Virus record (IMG/VR): IMGVR_UViG_3300042907_000878
Span: 27,283-91,282 of that record
Length of the DNA: 64,000 nt
From: a virus
Reading direction: 5' to 3' (one strand)
In this document: positions 51,598 through 60,624 of the stretch, in pieces
How the letters are laid out: each line of letters begins with the position of its first letter
Numbering within the stretch: position 1 is the stretch's first letter
Position numbers and translations under genes: made by a program
The notes under the pieces: model-generated
Told to the model about the DNA's origin: nothing
The model's input: the letters and a program-made list of their open reading frames with translations, nothing else
The model's database searches: none

Positions 51598-52329
51598 TTA
51601 TTCTCCAATTAATATATTATCGTAATATTTTGTTTCATTTTTATAACTATCTCCATCTACATATCCAATCTCGCATACAATATTTTTCATCAATGCGTAA
51701 GCTATTGCCATGGGAGCCGAGAGATTTCCACAGAATAAACTGCATGAATTTATAATTTCAAATAAATTTTGTATATTATCTATATATAATGACTGTACTA
51801 AATTTTTATGTGGAAAATTTACATATTGATTTACGTCTGTATATATAAAAAATGAATTTTCTTTTCCATGTTCATGTATATATTTTATATATAAATCATT
51901 TGCTGAATGTCTTCTATAGTCTAAGCTTCTGTTAATTATTAGAGAATTATTATATTTTTTAATATTTTTGATGTTTTTTATAATTTGAAAATTTCTTATA
52001 TTGAAATTTGCGCTTTGTAAATATATCGATGATAACTTTTCAGTCCAACACAATTGGGGATTTTCATTTCTCCAAAATGATAGATTAAAATTTATGTTTT
52101 GATTATTGTATATTTCAAATGTGTTTATATATTCTTGTTTAGATATAATATCATGCAATTCATTAAAAGTATTCTCTAGACCAAATGAAAAGTGATCTCC
52201 AATTTCAGATATATATAAATTAGTTTTAATGTTGTATACATTATATATAATAGCAGGTATATATAGTTGATGTATAAAATCTCCGAGCTTTCCCCCGGAG
52301 ATCATGTTTAAGGTTTTATTACTTTCCAT
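51598..52329 (-). CDS. GT-B-like glycosyltransferase-type protein, 243 aa
   Basis: MISGGKLGDFIHQLYIPAIIYN near the start resembles the 'G-x-L-G-D-x-I/L' of heptosyltransferase-type GT-B enzymes. NSCSLFCGNLSAPMAIAYALM near the end resembles their donor-binding 'S-G-N-x-x-x-x-x-A-A-A' helix. ATG 52329 lies inside the DUF4254-like gene end by 11 bases. Extremely A+T- and Asn/Ile-rich. Activity inferred. Confidence 0.5.
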   Translation of the reverse strand: MESNKTLNMISGGKLGDFIHQLYIPAIIYNVYNIKTNLYISEIGDHFSFGLENTFNELHDIISKQEYINTFEIYNNQNINFNLSFWRNENPQLCWTEKLSSIYLQSANFNIRNFQIIKNIKNIKKYNNSLIINRSLDYRRHSANDLYIKYIHEHGKENSFFIYTDVNQYVNFPHKNLVQSLYIDNIQNLFEIINSCSLFCGNLSAPMAIAYALMKNIVCEIGYVDGDSYKNETKYYDNILIGE

Positions 52330-52570
52330 ACATTTTTGTTGAACCTTGGTTATAAAGCTTTTGAGGTTTGCCAGATATGACAAGCTGATTGATTTCTTGA
52401 TCAATCTCTTGAATTAAGTCGTTCCTTTGTTGGTTTGCCACATTGGTTACTTTTGTCGCCTTTGCAATTTCACCATCTGTTGCTACTGGATTTCTTTTAA
52501 TGTCTTCACACATCCAGATACGAATATTTACTACAGTCAATTTATCAATTAAATTTCCTATTGTTTCCAT
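52319..52570 (-). CDS. DUF4254-like small helical protein, 83 aa
   Basis: TIGNLIDKLTVVNIRIWMCEDIKR and TNVANQQRNDLIQEIDQEI match the pattern of DUF4254-type helical proteins that accompany lipopolysaccharide or glycosyltransferase genes. Function unknown; by position a partner of the neighbouring GT-B-like enzymes. One-base overlap with the gene upstream. Confidence 0.6.
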   Translation of the reverse strand: METIGNLIDKLTVVNIRIWMCEDIKRNPVATDGEIAKATKVTNVANQQRNDLIQEIDQEINQLVISGKPQKLYNQGSTKMYGK

Positions 52571-53505
52571 TATATAGTCCTGTCTAATATTGATTTAGTT
52601 TGATTTTTTATATTTTCATATGAATTTATATATGTGGTATTAATTTGTTCCTGATATTTTTCAAAATTATGGTATATTTCAGTTAGTGTAGTTTCTGGAT
52701 ATATTGAAAGCTCTGGAGCAAAAGATCGAAACATATTTGATCCTGTAATTAGTACTGGTTTTTGAGCTGATACTAAGTAATCTAGAGATGATGATATGCC
52801 AACATCTTTTTCCGCTTCATAGAATAAGCAGTTTATATCATTTTCATTTAGTTTATTAATTACTTCATACTCAGATAAAAAATTAGTTGTTATGTTTAAT
52901 TTGATTCCGGGCTTAGTGATTGCATTGTAACACGCTCTAATTACATTTCCAGTTTCATTTATTCCATCAAAATATGCTTTGGGCATATGGAAGTTAATGA
53001 TGGCTTTGTCAAAACAATCATTGACATGACGCACTATTCTATCAAAAAATTTATGACCAAGAGCAAAGCCAAAACTTCCAATCGTTGGAATAGCATTTTT
53101 TTGTGTGCTGTTGTTATAATAGGCAGAAAGAGGTCTATCAGTTTTAAAGCAACAATTATTTTCTAAAGAAAATTTATCTAGTATTATATAGTAGTTAAAA
53201 ATATTATCATTTCTAAATGTTTCTAAATTATTTTTACTAAATAAGTGAGGAACGCAGAATTTTATACATTTATATTTATTAATTTCTTCATTTACCCAAG
53301 GTAAAGTCATATGCATATAATTGAATATAACTGCATCTGGATTGTATTCTTGACATATATTAAAAAATGAGGATATATCATTTAATTCTGCATATATCAT
53401 ATTATAATTTTCAATTTCTTGTATTGATATAAAATGGCGCAGACCTAGATCATAAACTCCACAAGCTTTTGTAATTCCATGATTTATATATAATACTGTT
53501 TTCAT
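52570..53505 (-). CDS. GT-B-like protein, 311 aa, paralogue of next gene
   Basis: Shares with the 299-aa protein upstream the segments IPTIGSFGFALGHK, ITKPGIKLNITTNF and SAQKPVLITGSNMFR, spaced alike, so the two are tandem paralogues. The layout (N-terminal alpha/beta half, then a half with a 'T-I-G-S-F-G-F' strand) fits a GT-B fold. Catalytic residues not assigned. Four-base overlap with its paralogue. Confidence 0.5.
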   Translation of the reverse strand: MKTVLYINHGITKACGVYDLGLRHFISIQEIENYNMIYAELNDISSFFNICQEYNPDAVIFNYMHMTLPWVNEEINKYKCIKFCVPHLFSKNNLETFRNDNIFNYYIILDKFSLENNCCFKTDRPLSAYYNNSTQKNAIPTIGSFGFALGHKFFDRIVRHVNDCFDKAIINFHMPKAYFDGINETGNVIRACYNAITKPGIKLNITTNFLSEYEVINKLNENDINCLFYEAEKDVGISSSLDYLVSAQKPVLITGSNMFRSFAPELSIYPETTLTEIYHNFEKYQEQINTTYINSYENIKNQTKSILDRTI

Positions 53506-54401
53506 TGGATAATACTTTCAAACTTTTTACAAAAATTGATAGGAGACCAATCCTCATTCATATCAAGAACTCCTTTGTGATTTTGCTGTATAGCGTCCTT
53601 TAGTGATATGTCTGGGTATGGCTTTATATATTTAAGTAAATGTCTAAATGTTGGATTTTTAGTTGTCAGGATTGGTCTTTTTGCTGATATGGCCTGATCT
53701 GTTACCGCTGCTAATCCATGCATATTTCTGTAATATGGAAAATAATTAATTGTATTTCTAGAACACCATTTAACAAGTTGCTCTTTATCCATATAGTTAT
53801 GTGTTAACTCGATCCTAATTCCCGGCTTTGTAATGTGTGATTTTATATCGGATATAATTTTCTGCGTCCTTTGCCATGAATCAGTCACATATGTAGCAAA
53901 AGGAATATTTATTTTTACTACTGCATTGTCAAAATTCTGTTGAGCCAGTTCTATTATTTCGGTCCAATTCTTGCCATCGGTTGCAAAGCCAAAACTTCCT
54001 ATAATTGGATACCCGCGATCAATATAAGTATCCGTCTCATAATTTTCAATCGGCCTTGGGAACCCATATATATTATCGTTATCTGGGATTGTTGGATCAA
54101 TCACTATGTAGCCATCGAATATTTTTGGGGTTAATGGCATTATATCATCGCCTTGTCCGACTTCAAGAACAATGCAATATTTTTTTCCTTTAAAATTAGA
54201 TAAGATGTCAGTTGTCATCCAGTTGTTTACTGCGACATGCTGATTAAAAACTGCAAAGTCATAATCCAAATGTAAAGAATTTTCTTCTGTATAATCTAGC
54301 ATGTATTTTATTGATTGATTAAGCGCGTTGTAGCACATTAATCCCGACTCATAAATGCTGCACTGCGCTTTTTTTGAATTGTAAAAAATTCCTCTTATCA
54401 T
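53502..54401 (-). CDS. GT-B-like protein, 299 aa, paralogue of previous gene
   Basis: ATG 54401 follows GAGAGATAAA; the upstream in-frame codon is TTG. Contains YPIIGSFGFATDGKN, ITKPGIRIELTHNYM and SAKRPILTTKNPTFRH, each matching the neighbouring 311-aa protein. The pair likely arose by tandem duplication and may act on successive residues of one glycan. Confidence 0.5.
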   Translation of the reverse strand: MIRGIFYNSKKAQCSIYESGLMCYNALNQSIKYMLDYTEENSLHLDYDFAVFNQHVAVNNWMTTDILSNFKGKKYCIVLEVGQGDDIMPLTPKIFDGYIVIDPTIPDNDNIYGFPRPIENYETDTYIDRGYPIIGSFGFATDGKNWTEIIELAQQNFDNAVVKINIPFATYVTDSWQRTQKIISDIKSHITKPGIRIELTHNYMDKEQLVKWCSRNTINYFPYYRNMHGLAAVTDQAISAKRPILTTKNPTFRHLLKYIKPYPDISLKDAIQQNHKGVLDMNEDWSPINFCKKFESIIQ

Positions 54402-54402
54402 T

Positions 54403-55173
54403 TTATCTCTCAATCATATTTTGTCTTATTGGTTGGTGAATTAAATCTGTTAATGCGGTATGAATTATTCCCATTTTTGTCATCATTTCATATACTAAAG
54501 TTTCGCTACAAAATATTTTATCTACATTATTTACATCATTTACAATTCTTTGAATATAATTGAATGCACTCGCATATATATTCATATTTTCACTTGATGA
54601 AAATCCAAACCAATCTTCTATCATCCTAGGAGGAAGGGTGTGAATTTTTTTGTCTGTCCATAAAATATTTTTGTCATAATTGGCGCATATAATTGATCTA
54701 CTTAGTGTTGAATCAAATCTAGCTCTAATGACATAATCATATTGTATATCATTTTCAAGTCTATATTCTTCTTTTAACATGTTACATTTCATTATGCTTA
54801 GCCATGAGGAGTAAATCATATTTACAAAATAATCTCTAGAGTAATGCCTAGCATTATCTGTTGTTAATATATGATCCAGCGGTATAACTGAATCCTTTAT
54901 GACTTTCTGATTCTCAAAAAGATATTTTTTTGGTTGATATAATTTTGTGATTATTTTATCTACATGTGGAGGATATTTACTATTTTGGCTTGAGTAATTC
55001 CATCCATTTGCCCACTCTGCGTAGTTTACAAACTGCTGTCCAATTAACGATTCATCATACCAAGAATGCACAAAAACATCTGCATTATTAGGATCAATCA
55101 GTGTATTTTTAATATTTTGATATGCATATTCTACAAATCTAGGTTGTCCTGAAATACAAAGCGCGACTTTCAT
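54403..55173 (-). CDS. GT-A-like surface-glycan transferase, 256 aa
   Basis: ATG 55173 overlaps the upstream stop (ATGA). KVALCISGQPRFVEYAYQNI and ADVFVHSWYDES form a typical opening of a family of bacterial/phage glycan transferases. YDYVIRARFDSTLS gives the likely DxD-equivalent site, and RMIEDWFGFSSSENM the substrate pocket. Family name not certain. Confidence 0.6.
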   Translation of the reverse strand: MKVALCISGQPRFVEYAYQNIKNTLIDPNNADVFVHSWYDESLIGQQFVNYAEWANGWNYSSQNSKYPPHVDKIITKLYQPKKYLFENQKVIKDSVIPLDHILTTDNARHYSRDYFVNMIYSSWLSIMKCNMLKEEYRLENDIQYDYVIRARFDSTLSRSIICANYDKNILWTDKKIHTLPPRMIEDWFGFSSSENMNIYASAFNYIQRIVNDVNNVDKIFCSETLVYEMMTKMGIIHTALTDLIHQPIRQNMIER

Positions 55174-55985
55174 TTGTGGTATCGACTCCAATATTTATAA
55201 CACTTCAAAAGATCTTCTTCATTTTTTACCTGAGTGGCTTTTATAATTGTAGACCACGCTTCAAAGTTTTCCACTTCATCCGGCGTTCCAAAAACAGAAA
55301 CAAATGGTGTATCATAGTATCCAACTTTTAGCCCGTCTTTAATTAATAGATTATAAGTTAAAGTTACGTAATATTCTCCGTTATGATTAATATTTTGCTG
55401 GACCGTTTCGTTGAAATACTTTTTTACATATTTACCTTTGCTAAAATAGTAAACGCCTGTAGAAGCATGTTCACTCATTGGATTGTTTGTATAACACTCT
55501 TTTTCTTTTATTTCTGACACAATTCCATCCGACTCTTTTAGGAATGCCATTTTTGTACTAGCAAGTGTGTGCGGGTGGAATCCAGTGTGAGTTAAAATAC
55601 ATCCATCCAAATTATTGTCTTTGACATGCCTATTAAAATCCTCTCTATCCCATAAATGTGGATTATCGCAATATGATACTATAACTTCTTCATTGTCATT
55701 TATAAACTCATAAGCCTGTTGAACAGTATATATTGGTCCAAATTTGTGCTGCTTCATAGAAACTATTGATGCATCAGGTCTTAAGGAATTTAATATTGAC
55801 CTCATGTCTGTTTCTTCAAGATGTCTGTCGTTACATATAAAAACTATCTCATCACCTTCATTAAACATATCTAGGATATATTCAATAATCCTTTTGCTAT
55901 TAACTTTAATAAGAGGTTTTGGATCTTTATATCCACGCTCTACAAATCTATTTCCTGATCCAGCCATTGGAATAATAATTTTCAT
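55170..55985 (-). CDS. Sugar nucleotidyltransferase, 271 aa
   Basis: N-terminal KIIIPMAGSGNRFVERGYKDPKPLIKV: the G-x-G-x-R...K-P-L/M-I signature of NTP transferases (quoted as MAGSGNRF and DPKPLIKV). VIVSYCDNPHLW holds the metal Asp. Together with the kinase-aldolase fusion directly upstream (four-base overlap), it likely makes an activated nucleotide-sugar or nucleotide-polyol for the glycosyltransferases downstream. Confidence 0.78.
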   Translation of the reverse strand: MKIIIPMAGSGNRFVERGYKDPKPLIKVNSKRIIEYILDMFNEGDEIVFICNDRHLEETDMRSILNSLRPDASIVSMKQHKFGPIYTVQQAYEFINDNEEVIVSYCDNPHLWDREDFNRHVKDNNLDGCILTHTGFHPHTLASTKMAFLKESDGIVSEIKEKECYTNNPMSEHASTGVYYFSKGKYVKKYFNETVQQNINHNGEYYVTLTYNLLIKDGLKVGYYDTPFVSVFGTPDEVENFEAWSTIIKATQVKNEEDLLKCYKYWSRYHK

Positions 55986-57382
55986 TTGGCTACCTTTCTC
56001 ATTTTTTCCGCTGTCATATTATTTAATTTATTGATTTCTTCATCACTTAGAAATTTTGGAGTTAGATTGCAAGCGGTCATCATTTGAAATATATTTTTAT
56101 TTATATCTTCCATTTCTTCCTTTAAAACTGCCGCATCTGGGAATAATGGTTTTATTCCAGTATTTATTTCTGAACTGATTAATGGTTGGCTATTTTTGAT
56201 TAGCCATTCTTTACATTTTTCATTGACTAATTCTGTTAATAAAAATGCTCGTTCTGATGTTTCTGATCCAATAATTAAACCATGATTTTCTAAAAATATA
56301 ATTTCTCTGCCTATATTTATTTTATCAATTAACTCAAATCCCGGAGTGGTATACTCTACAAAATTAAATTGAGAATCTTTAAATAAATCAGATATTATAT
56401 CTTTACTTTCTTGACTGCACAGTATTGCATTTAAATGTATTGGATGTGTGTGACATACTATTTTAGATTTTATTTTTAAGTGAAATCCAGTTTCCATTGA
56501 CGGATTATTTTTGCCACCTCTTTTAAGATTTGATATGTATGTCATATATTCATTTTCATTCCTGAATATTGGTAATATTTCTGGTATATTACAAACACAA
56601 TATCCATTTGATAAGCTAATATCTGACATTCTAGATCCTGAAGATTTAATAATTAATCCATTGTTGGTTTTTCTGGATATATTTCCACCTTTATCTTGTA
56701 CGATTGCTGGATCTAATGATATCTTTCGGCATAATTCAATAAAATCTATAGTAGACTCATAAAATATATCTAGTTTTTGAATAATTTCTTGAGCTGATTC
56801 GCTTAAGTTATTATTTATATAACTAGGAACAACTTTTCCATTTATCTTTTTAAAAGTGATAATTATATCAGCATTATTTTTTTGAGGCTCTATGTATTTT
56901 AGTTCATCTTCTTTTCTAATATTTATATTTTTTAAAACTTGTTCTTTTGTATATCCTCTTTCGTGAGTGTCTCTTGTTATTTTCCACTCTTTCTTTAATT
57001 CTTCATCTGTTTCAACAAAAATATTTAGATTAGATATATTAGCGACTGGTTCATAAAGAGCGTGTAGCCCCACGTATATTATATACTGTTTAGGATATAT
57101 TTCTATAGGCTCATCAAATTTACCAGTAGTATGATTATATAAAGATCTTTGTATTGAAGATCCTTTCATTAAATCTCTTATATGAATATAGCCTATTTCT
57201 AAGTTATTTGAATCTGGATTAAGATGTGTTTTATTTTTCCAGTGATGACTATTTCTTTTCCACTTATGAAGATCATCCCCGCTTAGATACAGGGATTGAT
57301 CTTCACCTAAAATATATTGTAATAATTTAGCTACAGTGGTTTTTCCAACTCCAGAGCTGCCAGATATGCATATTAAATTCAT
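55982..57382 (-). CDS. Uridine kinase/PRK-like kinase fused to class II aldolase, 466 aa
   Basis: Residues 1-180: P-loop kinase with ISGSSGVGKTT (Walker A, 6-16), SGDDLHKW, YNHTTGKFDEP and YIIYVGLHALYEP, the order seen in uridine kinase/phosphoribulokinase proteins. Residues about 205-420: class II aldolase/adducin domain with DKGGNISRK, IIKSSGSRMSD, CHTHPIHLNAIL (metal His-x-His) and LENHGLII (third metal His). The fusion suggests successive phosphorylation and aldol cleavage/condensation (or dehydration) of a small sugar. Linked by four-base overlaps to the nucleotidyltransferase and the C-methyltransferase. Confidence 0.8.
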   Translation of the reverse strand: MNLICISGSSGVGKTTVAKLLQYILGEDQSLYLSGDDLHKWKRNSHHWKNKTHLNPDSNNLEIGYIHIRDLMKGSSIQRSLYNHTTGKFDEPIEIYPKQYIIYVGLHALYEPVANISNLNIFVETDEELKKEWKITRDTHERGYTKEQVLKNINIRKEDELKYIEPQKNNADIIITFKKINGKVVPSYINNNLSESAQEIIQKLDIFYESTIDFIELCRKISLDPAIVQDKGGNISRKTNNGLIIKSSGSRMSDISLSNGYCVCNIPEILPIFRNENEYMTYISNLKRGGKNNPSMETGFHLKIKSKIVCHTHPIHLNAILCSQESKDIISDLFKDSQFNFVEYTTPGFELIDKINIGREIIFLENHGLIIGSETSERAFLLTELVNEKCKEWLIKNSQPLISSEINTGIKPLFPDAAVLKEEMEDINKNIFQMMTACNLTPKFLSDEEINKLNNMTAEKMRKVAK

Positions 57383-58587
57383 GATTCTATTATTTCAAAT
57401 TTTGGACATGGGACAATGAATTTACCTCCGCACTGTAAAAAGTTCTGTTCTCTTTGAATGAACTCATTAATGAAATGCCAAGGTAGAACAAGCATATAAT
57501 CTGGAGGATTTTGTCTCATTTCTTCTTCCGAGATAATAGGAATATTTGTTCCTGCTGTATATAATCCAAATTTATACGGGCTACGCTCAACTAATTTTTG
57601 AACCAGTCTTGAATCAATACCAAAGTATTGAAGCAGCGTGTTGCCTTTAGTAGATGCCCCATAGCCATAAACTGTCTTTCCTTCAGCCCGTGCAGACTCA
57701 AGAAATTTAACGGTTTCATCTTTAAGATCATTAATTCTATTGAAAAAATGAATCCATGTATTTTGGTTATCTAATTCAAGTGTTTTTTCATATGCAAGTA
57801 AGGATTGTACATTAAAATCGTAGACATCTCTCTTTTGTTGATTTGCAAACTTTTTAACATCTGCAATATCTTTTACTGCATACACTCTAAAGCTTCCACC
57901 GTTAACATCGTTCAATTCGCAATTAAGAATCTTAAACCCATTTCTTTCGAAAATTTTCTTAATGTTGAATAGCGAGTAATAATACATATGCTCATGGCAG
58001 ATATTATCAAATGCTAATTGGTTAATCATCAGAGGAGTATAGGACATTTGCACGACCCATATTCCATTATCATCAAGTACATCGTACACATCTTTTACAA
58101 ACTTATCTGGATTTGGAACGTCATAAAACATTGCGATTGTAGTAACTACATCGGCTTTGAAATTTTCCGGTAGAACTTCTTTTGAAAAGTAATCTTGGAT
58201 AATTGTCGCATATTTACTAGATTCATTTTTAAAAGAGTCGTCTGCTGGATCAACACCATATTTTTTATAATTATTTGGAACTTGAGAAAGTAGAGTTCCA
58301 TCGTTACATGCAATATCCAGCCAAGTTTTTTCTCCTTGGTGATTTACAATGTGTGTGATATCGTCCACTATCTTTTTAAGCTCATTCTTCATTGTTTGAT
58401 TAGTGCCAGACCGATACCAATATTTCCCCCACATGGTATCGCATGGTGGCTGTTCCGATAACCTTACAGCTCCACTATCCTCTTCCAAGACAAGTTTTAG
58501 TTCATATTTTTCAATCGGGTTTTTTAGCTGATCCTCTGTTAAAAAATCAGAAACACATATCTTTCCTAAGCTAAATAATTCAATCAC
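57379..58587 (-). CDS. Sugar C-methyltransferase-like protein, 402 aa
   Basis: GTG start at 58587 preceded by GGAG. SAM motif I TWLDIACNDGTLLSQV near residue 90. NICHEHMYYYSLFN is the conserved H-E-H loop, and a C-terminal alpha/beta domain has VYGYGASTKGNTLLQYF, the layout of TylC3/NDP-hexose C-methyltransferases (two domains around the methyltransferase core). The usual N-terminal four-Cys zinc site is not complete. Probably adds a branch methyl to the NDP-sugar made by the neighbouring genes. Confidence 0.78.
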   Translation of the reverse strand: MIELFSLGKICVSDFLTEDQLKNPIEKYELKLVLEEDSGAVRLSEQPPCDTMWGKYWYRSGTNQTMKNELKKIVDDITHIVNHQGEKTWLDIACNDGTLLSQVPNNYKKYGVDPADDSFKNESSKYATIIQDYFSKEVLPENFKADVVTTIAMFYDVPNPDKFVKDVYDVLDDNGIWVVQMSYTPLMINQLAFDNICHEHMYYYSLFNIKKIFERNGFKILNCELNDVNGGSFRVYAVKDIADVKKFANQQKRDVYDFNVQSLLAYEKTLELDNQNTWIHFFNRINDLKDETVKFLESARAEGKTVYGYGASTKGNTLLQYFGIDSRLVQKLVERSPYKFGLYTAGTNIPIISEEEMRQNPPDYMLVLPWHFINEFIQREQNFLQCGGKFIVPCPKFEIIES

Positions 58588-58603
58588 TATATATTCTCCA
58601 AAA

Positions 58604-59155
58604 TTATGTTAAATCTGACACATTAGTATTGGACCACATCTTACAACTCCAGTAATTCGCTTTCCATTTTGGCCCCGGATTATCACATCCATGTCTAGCT
58701 CTGAAAGACTTTCGTCTTTCTGGATCGTCTCTCTTGATGCTCATGTTCGGGTCGCCAAAATTAACTTTAACAACATTACCTTTTTCATTTTTAACATATA
58801 CAGAAAATTTCTTTGGTCCGCCCGGAGTTCTGAATGGCTTATTAAGAGTTACTTTTTTATCTTTTTCGCCTACGCTTGTTGGGCCAAGCAAAGTTTTATC
58901 TCTGTCGTCTTCGTAAAATACGCCTCCAGCAAGTGAAATCTCATATGTGAATTCATTCCACTCCTCATCCCAAGAAGCGGTTGCGTACTGCTGATGAAGA
59001 TCTGCTTGATTAATTAAATCTGCCTTTGATTGTTGAATACATATGGCGACACGCTGCTTTTGATCTGGGTATTCCTTTTTCATCGTAGGATTTCCCATGC
59101 ATGTTGATAAGAATTTTTTAGGATCTTGATCTTTTCTTTTGTTTGGTATTGGCAT
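58604..59155 (-). CDS. Conserved phage protein with Cys motifs, 183 aa
   Basis: N-terminus KKFLSTCMGNPTMKKEYPD...QRVAICIQQ, then an insert, then KKFSVYVKNEKGNVVKVNFGD and RKSFRARHGCDNPG...YWSCKMWS. The last segment is widely shared among large phages, where it is often found in head-maturation or unnamed structural proteins. No protease triad seen. The insert in the middle (WDEEWNEFTYEISLAGG...) may be a lineage-specific extension. Confidence 0.6.
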   Translation of the reverse strand: MPIPNKRKDQDPKKFLSTCMGNPTMKKEYPDQKQRVAICIQQSKADLINQADLHQQYATASWDEEWNEFTYEISLAGGVFYEDDRDKTLLGPTSVGEKDKKVTLNKPFRTPGGPKKFSVYVKNEKGNVVKVNFGDPNMSIKRDDPERRKSFRARHGCDNPGPKWKANYWSCKMWSNTNVSDLT

Positions 59156-59634
59156 TATTTATCCTTTTTTTCTGATGATTTTGGATGATCTCTTGGTAAC
59201 AAATCATTATCTTGTACATAATTTGGATTTGAAGGTCTTCCATTATACATTAAATATAAGAAAGCTTTTACTCTTGCTATTCCCCAACCCCTTCTATCCA
59301 TAGATGGATGATGACTAGTAGAGAAAGCCCCTTCGCCCCTTCTCTGAACTGATTTCAATTGTCCCATTGTAGCCTTAGAACCTTTATTATTTTTTTCTAC
59401 CTTGGCATTATGCTCTTTCATCATTGATGATAAAGTATTAGTTGTTTGCTCGCCCTGTTTAATATTTTTATTGGGCTTACTTGCAGATTCTGGAGGATTT
59501 TTTTTAGAACCCTTCTTTCTTTCGCTTGGTTTAGCAGGAGTTTTTCTTGGATCATTTTTTGACGGTTTGCCATATTGTAAACTAATGGCTTCTTCCATCA
59601 TTTTAATAATCTCTGATCTTCTATCGTCTTTCAT
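59155..59634 (-). CDS. Conserved phage C-terminal domain protein, 159 aa
   Basis: Lys/Pro/Ser-rich, disordered first half. The second half, MGQLKSVQRRGEGAFST...GWGIARVKAFLYLMYNGRP, is a compact domain recognised from other large-phage proteins of unknown function. Overlaps its neighbours by one and four bases. Confidence 0.55.
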   Translation of the reverse strand: MKDDRRSEIIKMMEEAISLQYGKPSKNDPRKTPAKPSERKKGSKKNPPESASKPNKNIKQGEQTTNTLSSMMKEHNAKVEKNNKGSKATMGQLKSVQRRGEGAFSTSHHPSMDRRGWGIARVKAFLYLMYNGRPSNPNYVQDNDLLPRDHPKSSEKKDK

Positions 59635-60191
59635 TTTGATGACTGACCATAATAATTATTTTCTTCTTCTGCATCATCTTCCTCTTCGTCGTCTTCGCCG
59701 TCTTCGCCTTCTTGTTCAGATGAAATATAATCATGTACTGCCATGATATAATCTCTTGAAAGAGTTAATTTTTCTTGAACCCAAGGCTCTGCCAAACACT
59801 CTTGATTACCAGCTTGCACCATAACAATTAAAGATTGTAAATGCATTGTTAAAGATTTAATATTAGACATAGCCATCCCAATAGAATCTTCTACGATATC
59901 ATCTGGAGACTCTGCGGCTTTCGCCTTCATTTTTCTCCAGCCAACTTCAAGTTCATTAAGGTAGTGCGCTTTATCTTTTTTAGTTGCCAAGTTAGTATCC
60001 TCCACTTGTCTTGTGATTAATTCTTTTTTAGCTTTATGTTTCATCGGTTCGTCTTCGGGATTTTCATTTTGTTTATCTATTGTGTCTGGCGTATCTATTT
60101 TTTCACGAAAATCGACTGCTGATTTTGCTTGAGCATGGTTAAGAGCTTCTTGTAAGCCTTGCAATACTCTATTAAAAATTGGTTCTATCAT
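59631..60191 (-). CDS. Conserved phage helical protein with acidic tail, 186 aa
   Basis: ATG 60191 follows a strong GGAGG (GGAGGTTTA). A helical region with WVQEKLTLSRDYIMAVHDYISS matches small conserved large-phage proteins, and the C-terminus is strongly acidic (EGEDGEDDEEEDD). Unknown function. An intrinsic terminator lies just upstream. Confidence 0.55.
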   Translation of the reverse strand: MIEPIFNRVLQGLQEALNHAQAKSAVDFREKIDTPDTIDKQNENPEDEPMKHKAKKELITRQVEDTNLATKKDKAHYLNELEVGWRKMKAKAAESPDDIVEDSIGMAMSNIKSLTMHLQSLIVMVQAGNQECLAEPWVQEKLTLSRDYIMAVHDYISSEQEGEDGEDDEEEDDAEEENNYYGQSSK

Positions 60192-60206
60192 TAAACCTCC
60201 AAATAG

Positions 60207-60232
60207 AAAAAAACGGACGTAATTAAACGCCC
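60207..60232 (-). terminator. Intrinsic terminator after the ferritin-like gene
   Basis: Minus strand: GGGCGT pairs with ACGTCC (one G-U) around six bases, followed by GTTTTTTT. It begins 19 bases after the stop at 60251, within the leader of the downstream gene. Confidence 0.75.
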
Positions 60233-60250
60233 ATTCTAAAGTTTTATAAC

Positions 60251-60607
60251 TCAATTAAGAGTTAATAAGTATTGTGCCTTGTGTACTAGAGCTAGCATCT
60301 CATCTCTAATATTTAAAAGATCTGTATCTGTTGGCTGAATTTCATTAGTTAAGCTAATTAAAAAAGTTTCAAATGCAACGATTACTTCATTGACATTAGA
60401 GGTGTTATAACTGATTACGCTTCCTGCACTAGCTCCAACATTCCTTCCATACTTGCCCATATAAACTTCCATGAAGTTGTCAGTTAAGTCGTGGATACCA
60501 TCGTATAATTCACCTAAAGTTTGGTGCTGGGAATATGAAGTTGTTATCCAGTGAAAAACGTGAATCTGTACTACGAATCCAAGAAGAGTGCTTACTAAAT
60601 TTTGCAT
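60251..60607 (-). CDS. Ferritin-like/DUF5856-type four-helix protein, 118 aa
   Basis: ATG 60607 follows GGAAATTTG. HVFHWITTSYSQHQTLGELYDGIHDLTDNFMEVYMGKYG resembles the Dps/ferritin-like DUF5856 phage proteins (quoted as VFHWITTSYSQHQTLGELYDG). Its His and Glu/Asp could bind metal at a dimer interface as in Dps, but no oxidase activity can be claimed. It is flanked on both sides by intrinsic terminators, suggesting it is separately expressed. Confidence 0.6.
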   Translation of the reverse strand: MQNLVSTLLGFVVQIHVFHWITTSYSQHQTLGELYDGIHDLTDNFMEVYMGKYGRNVGASAGSVISYNTSNVNEVIVAFETFLISLTNEIQPTDTDLLNIRDEMLALVHKAQYLLTLN

Positions 60608-60624
60608 CAAATTTCCTTTAGTTA

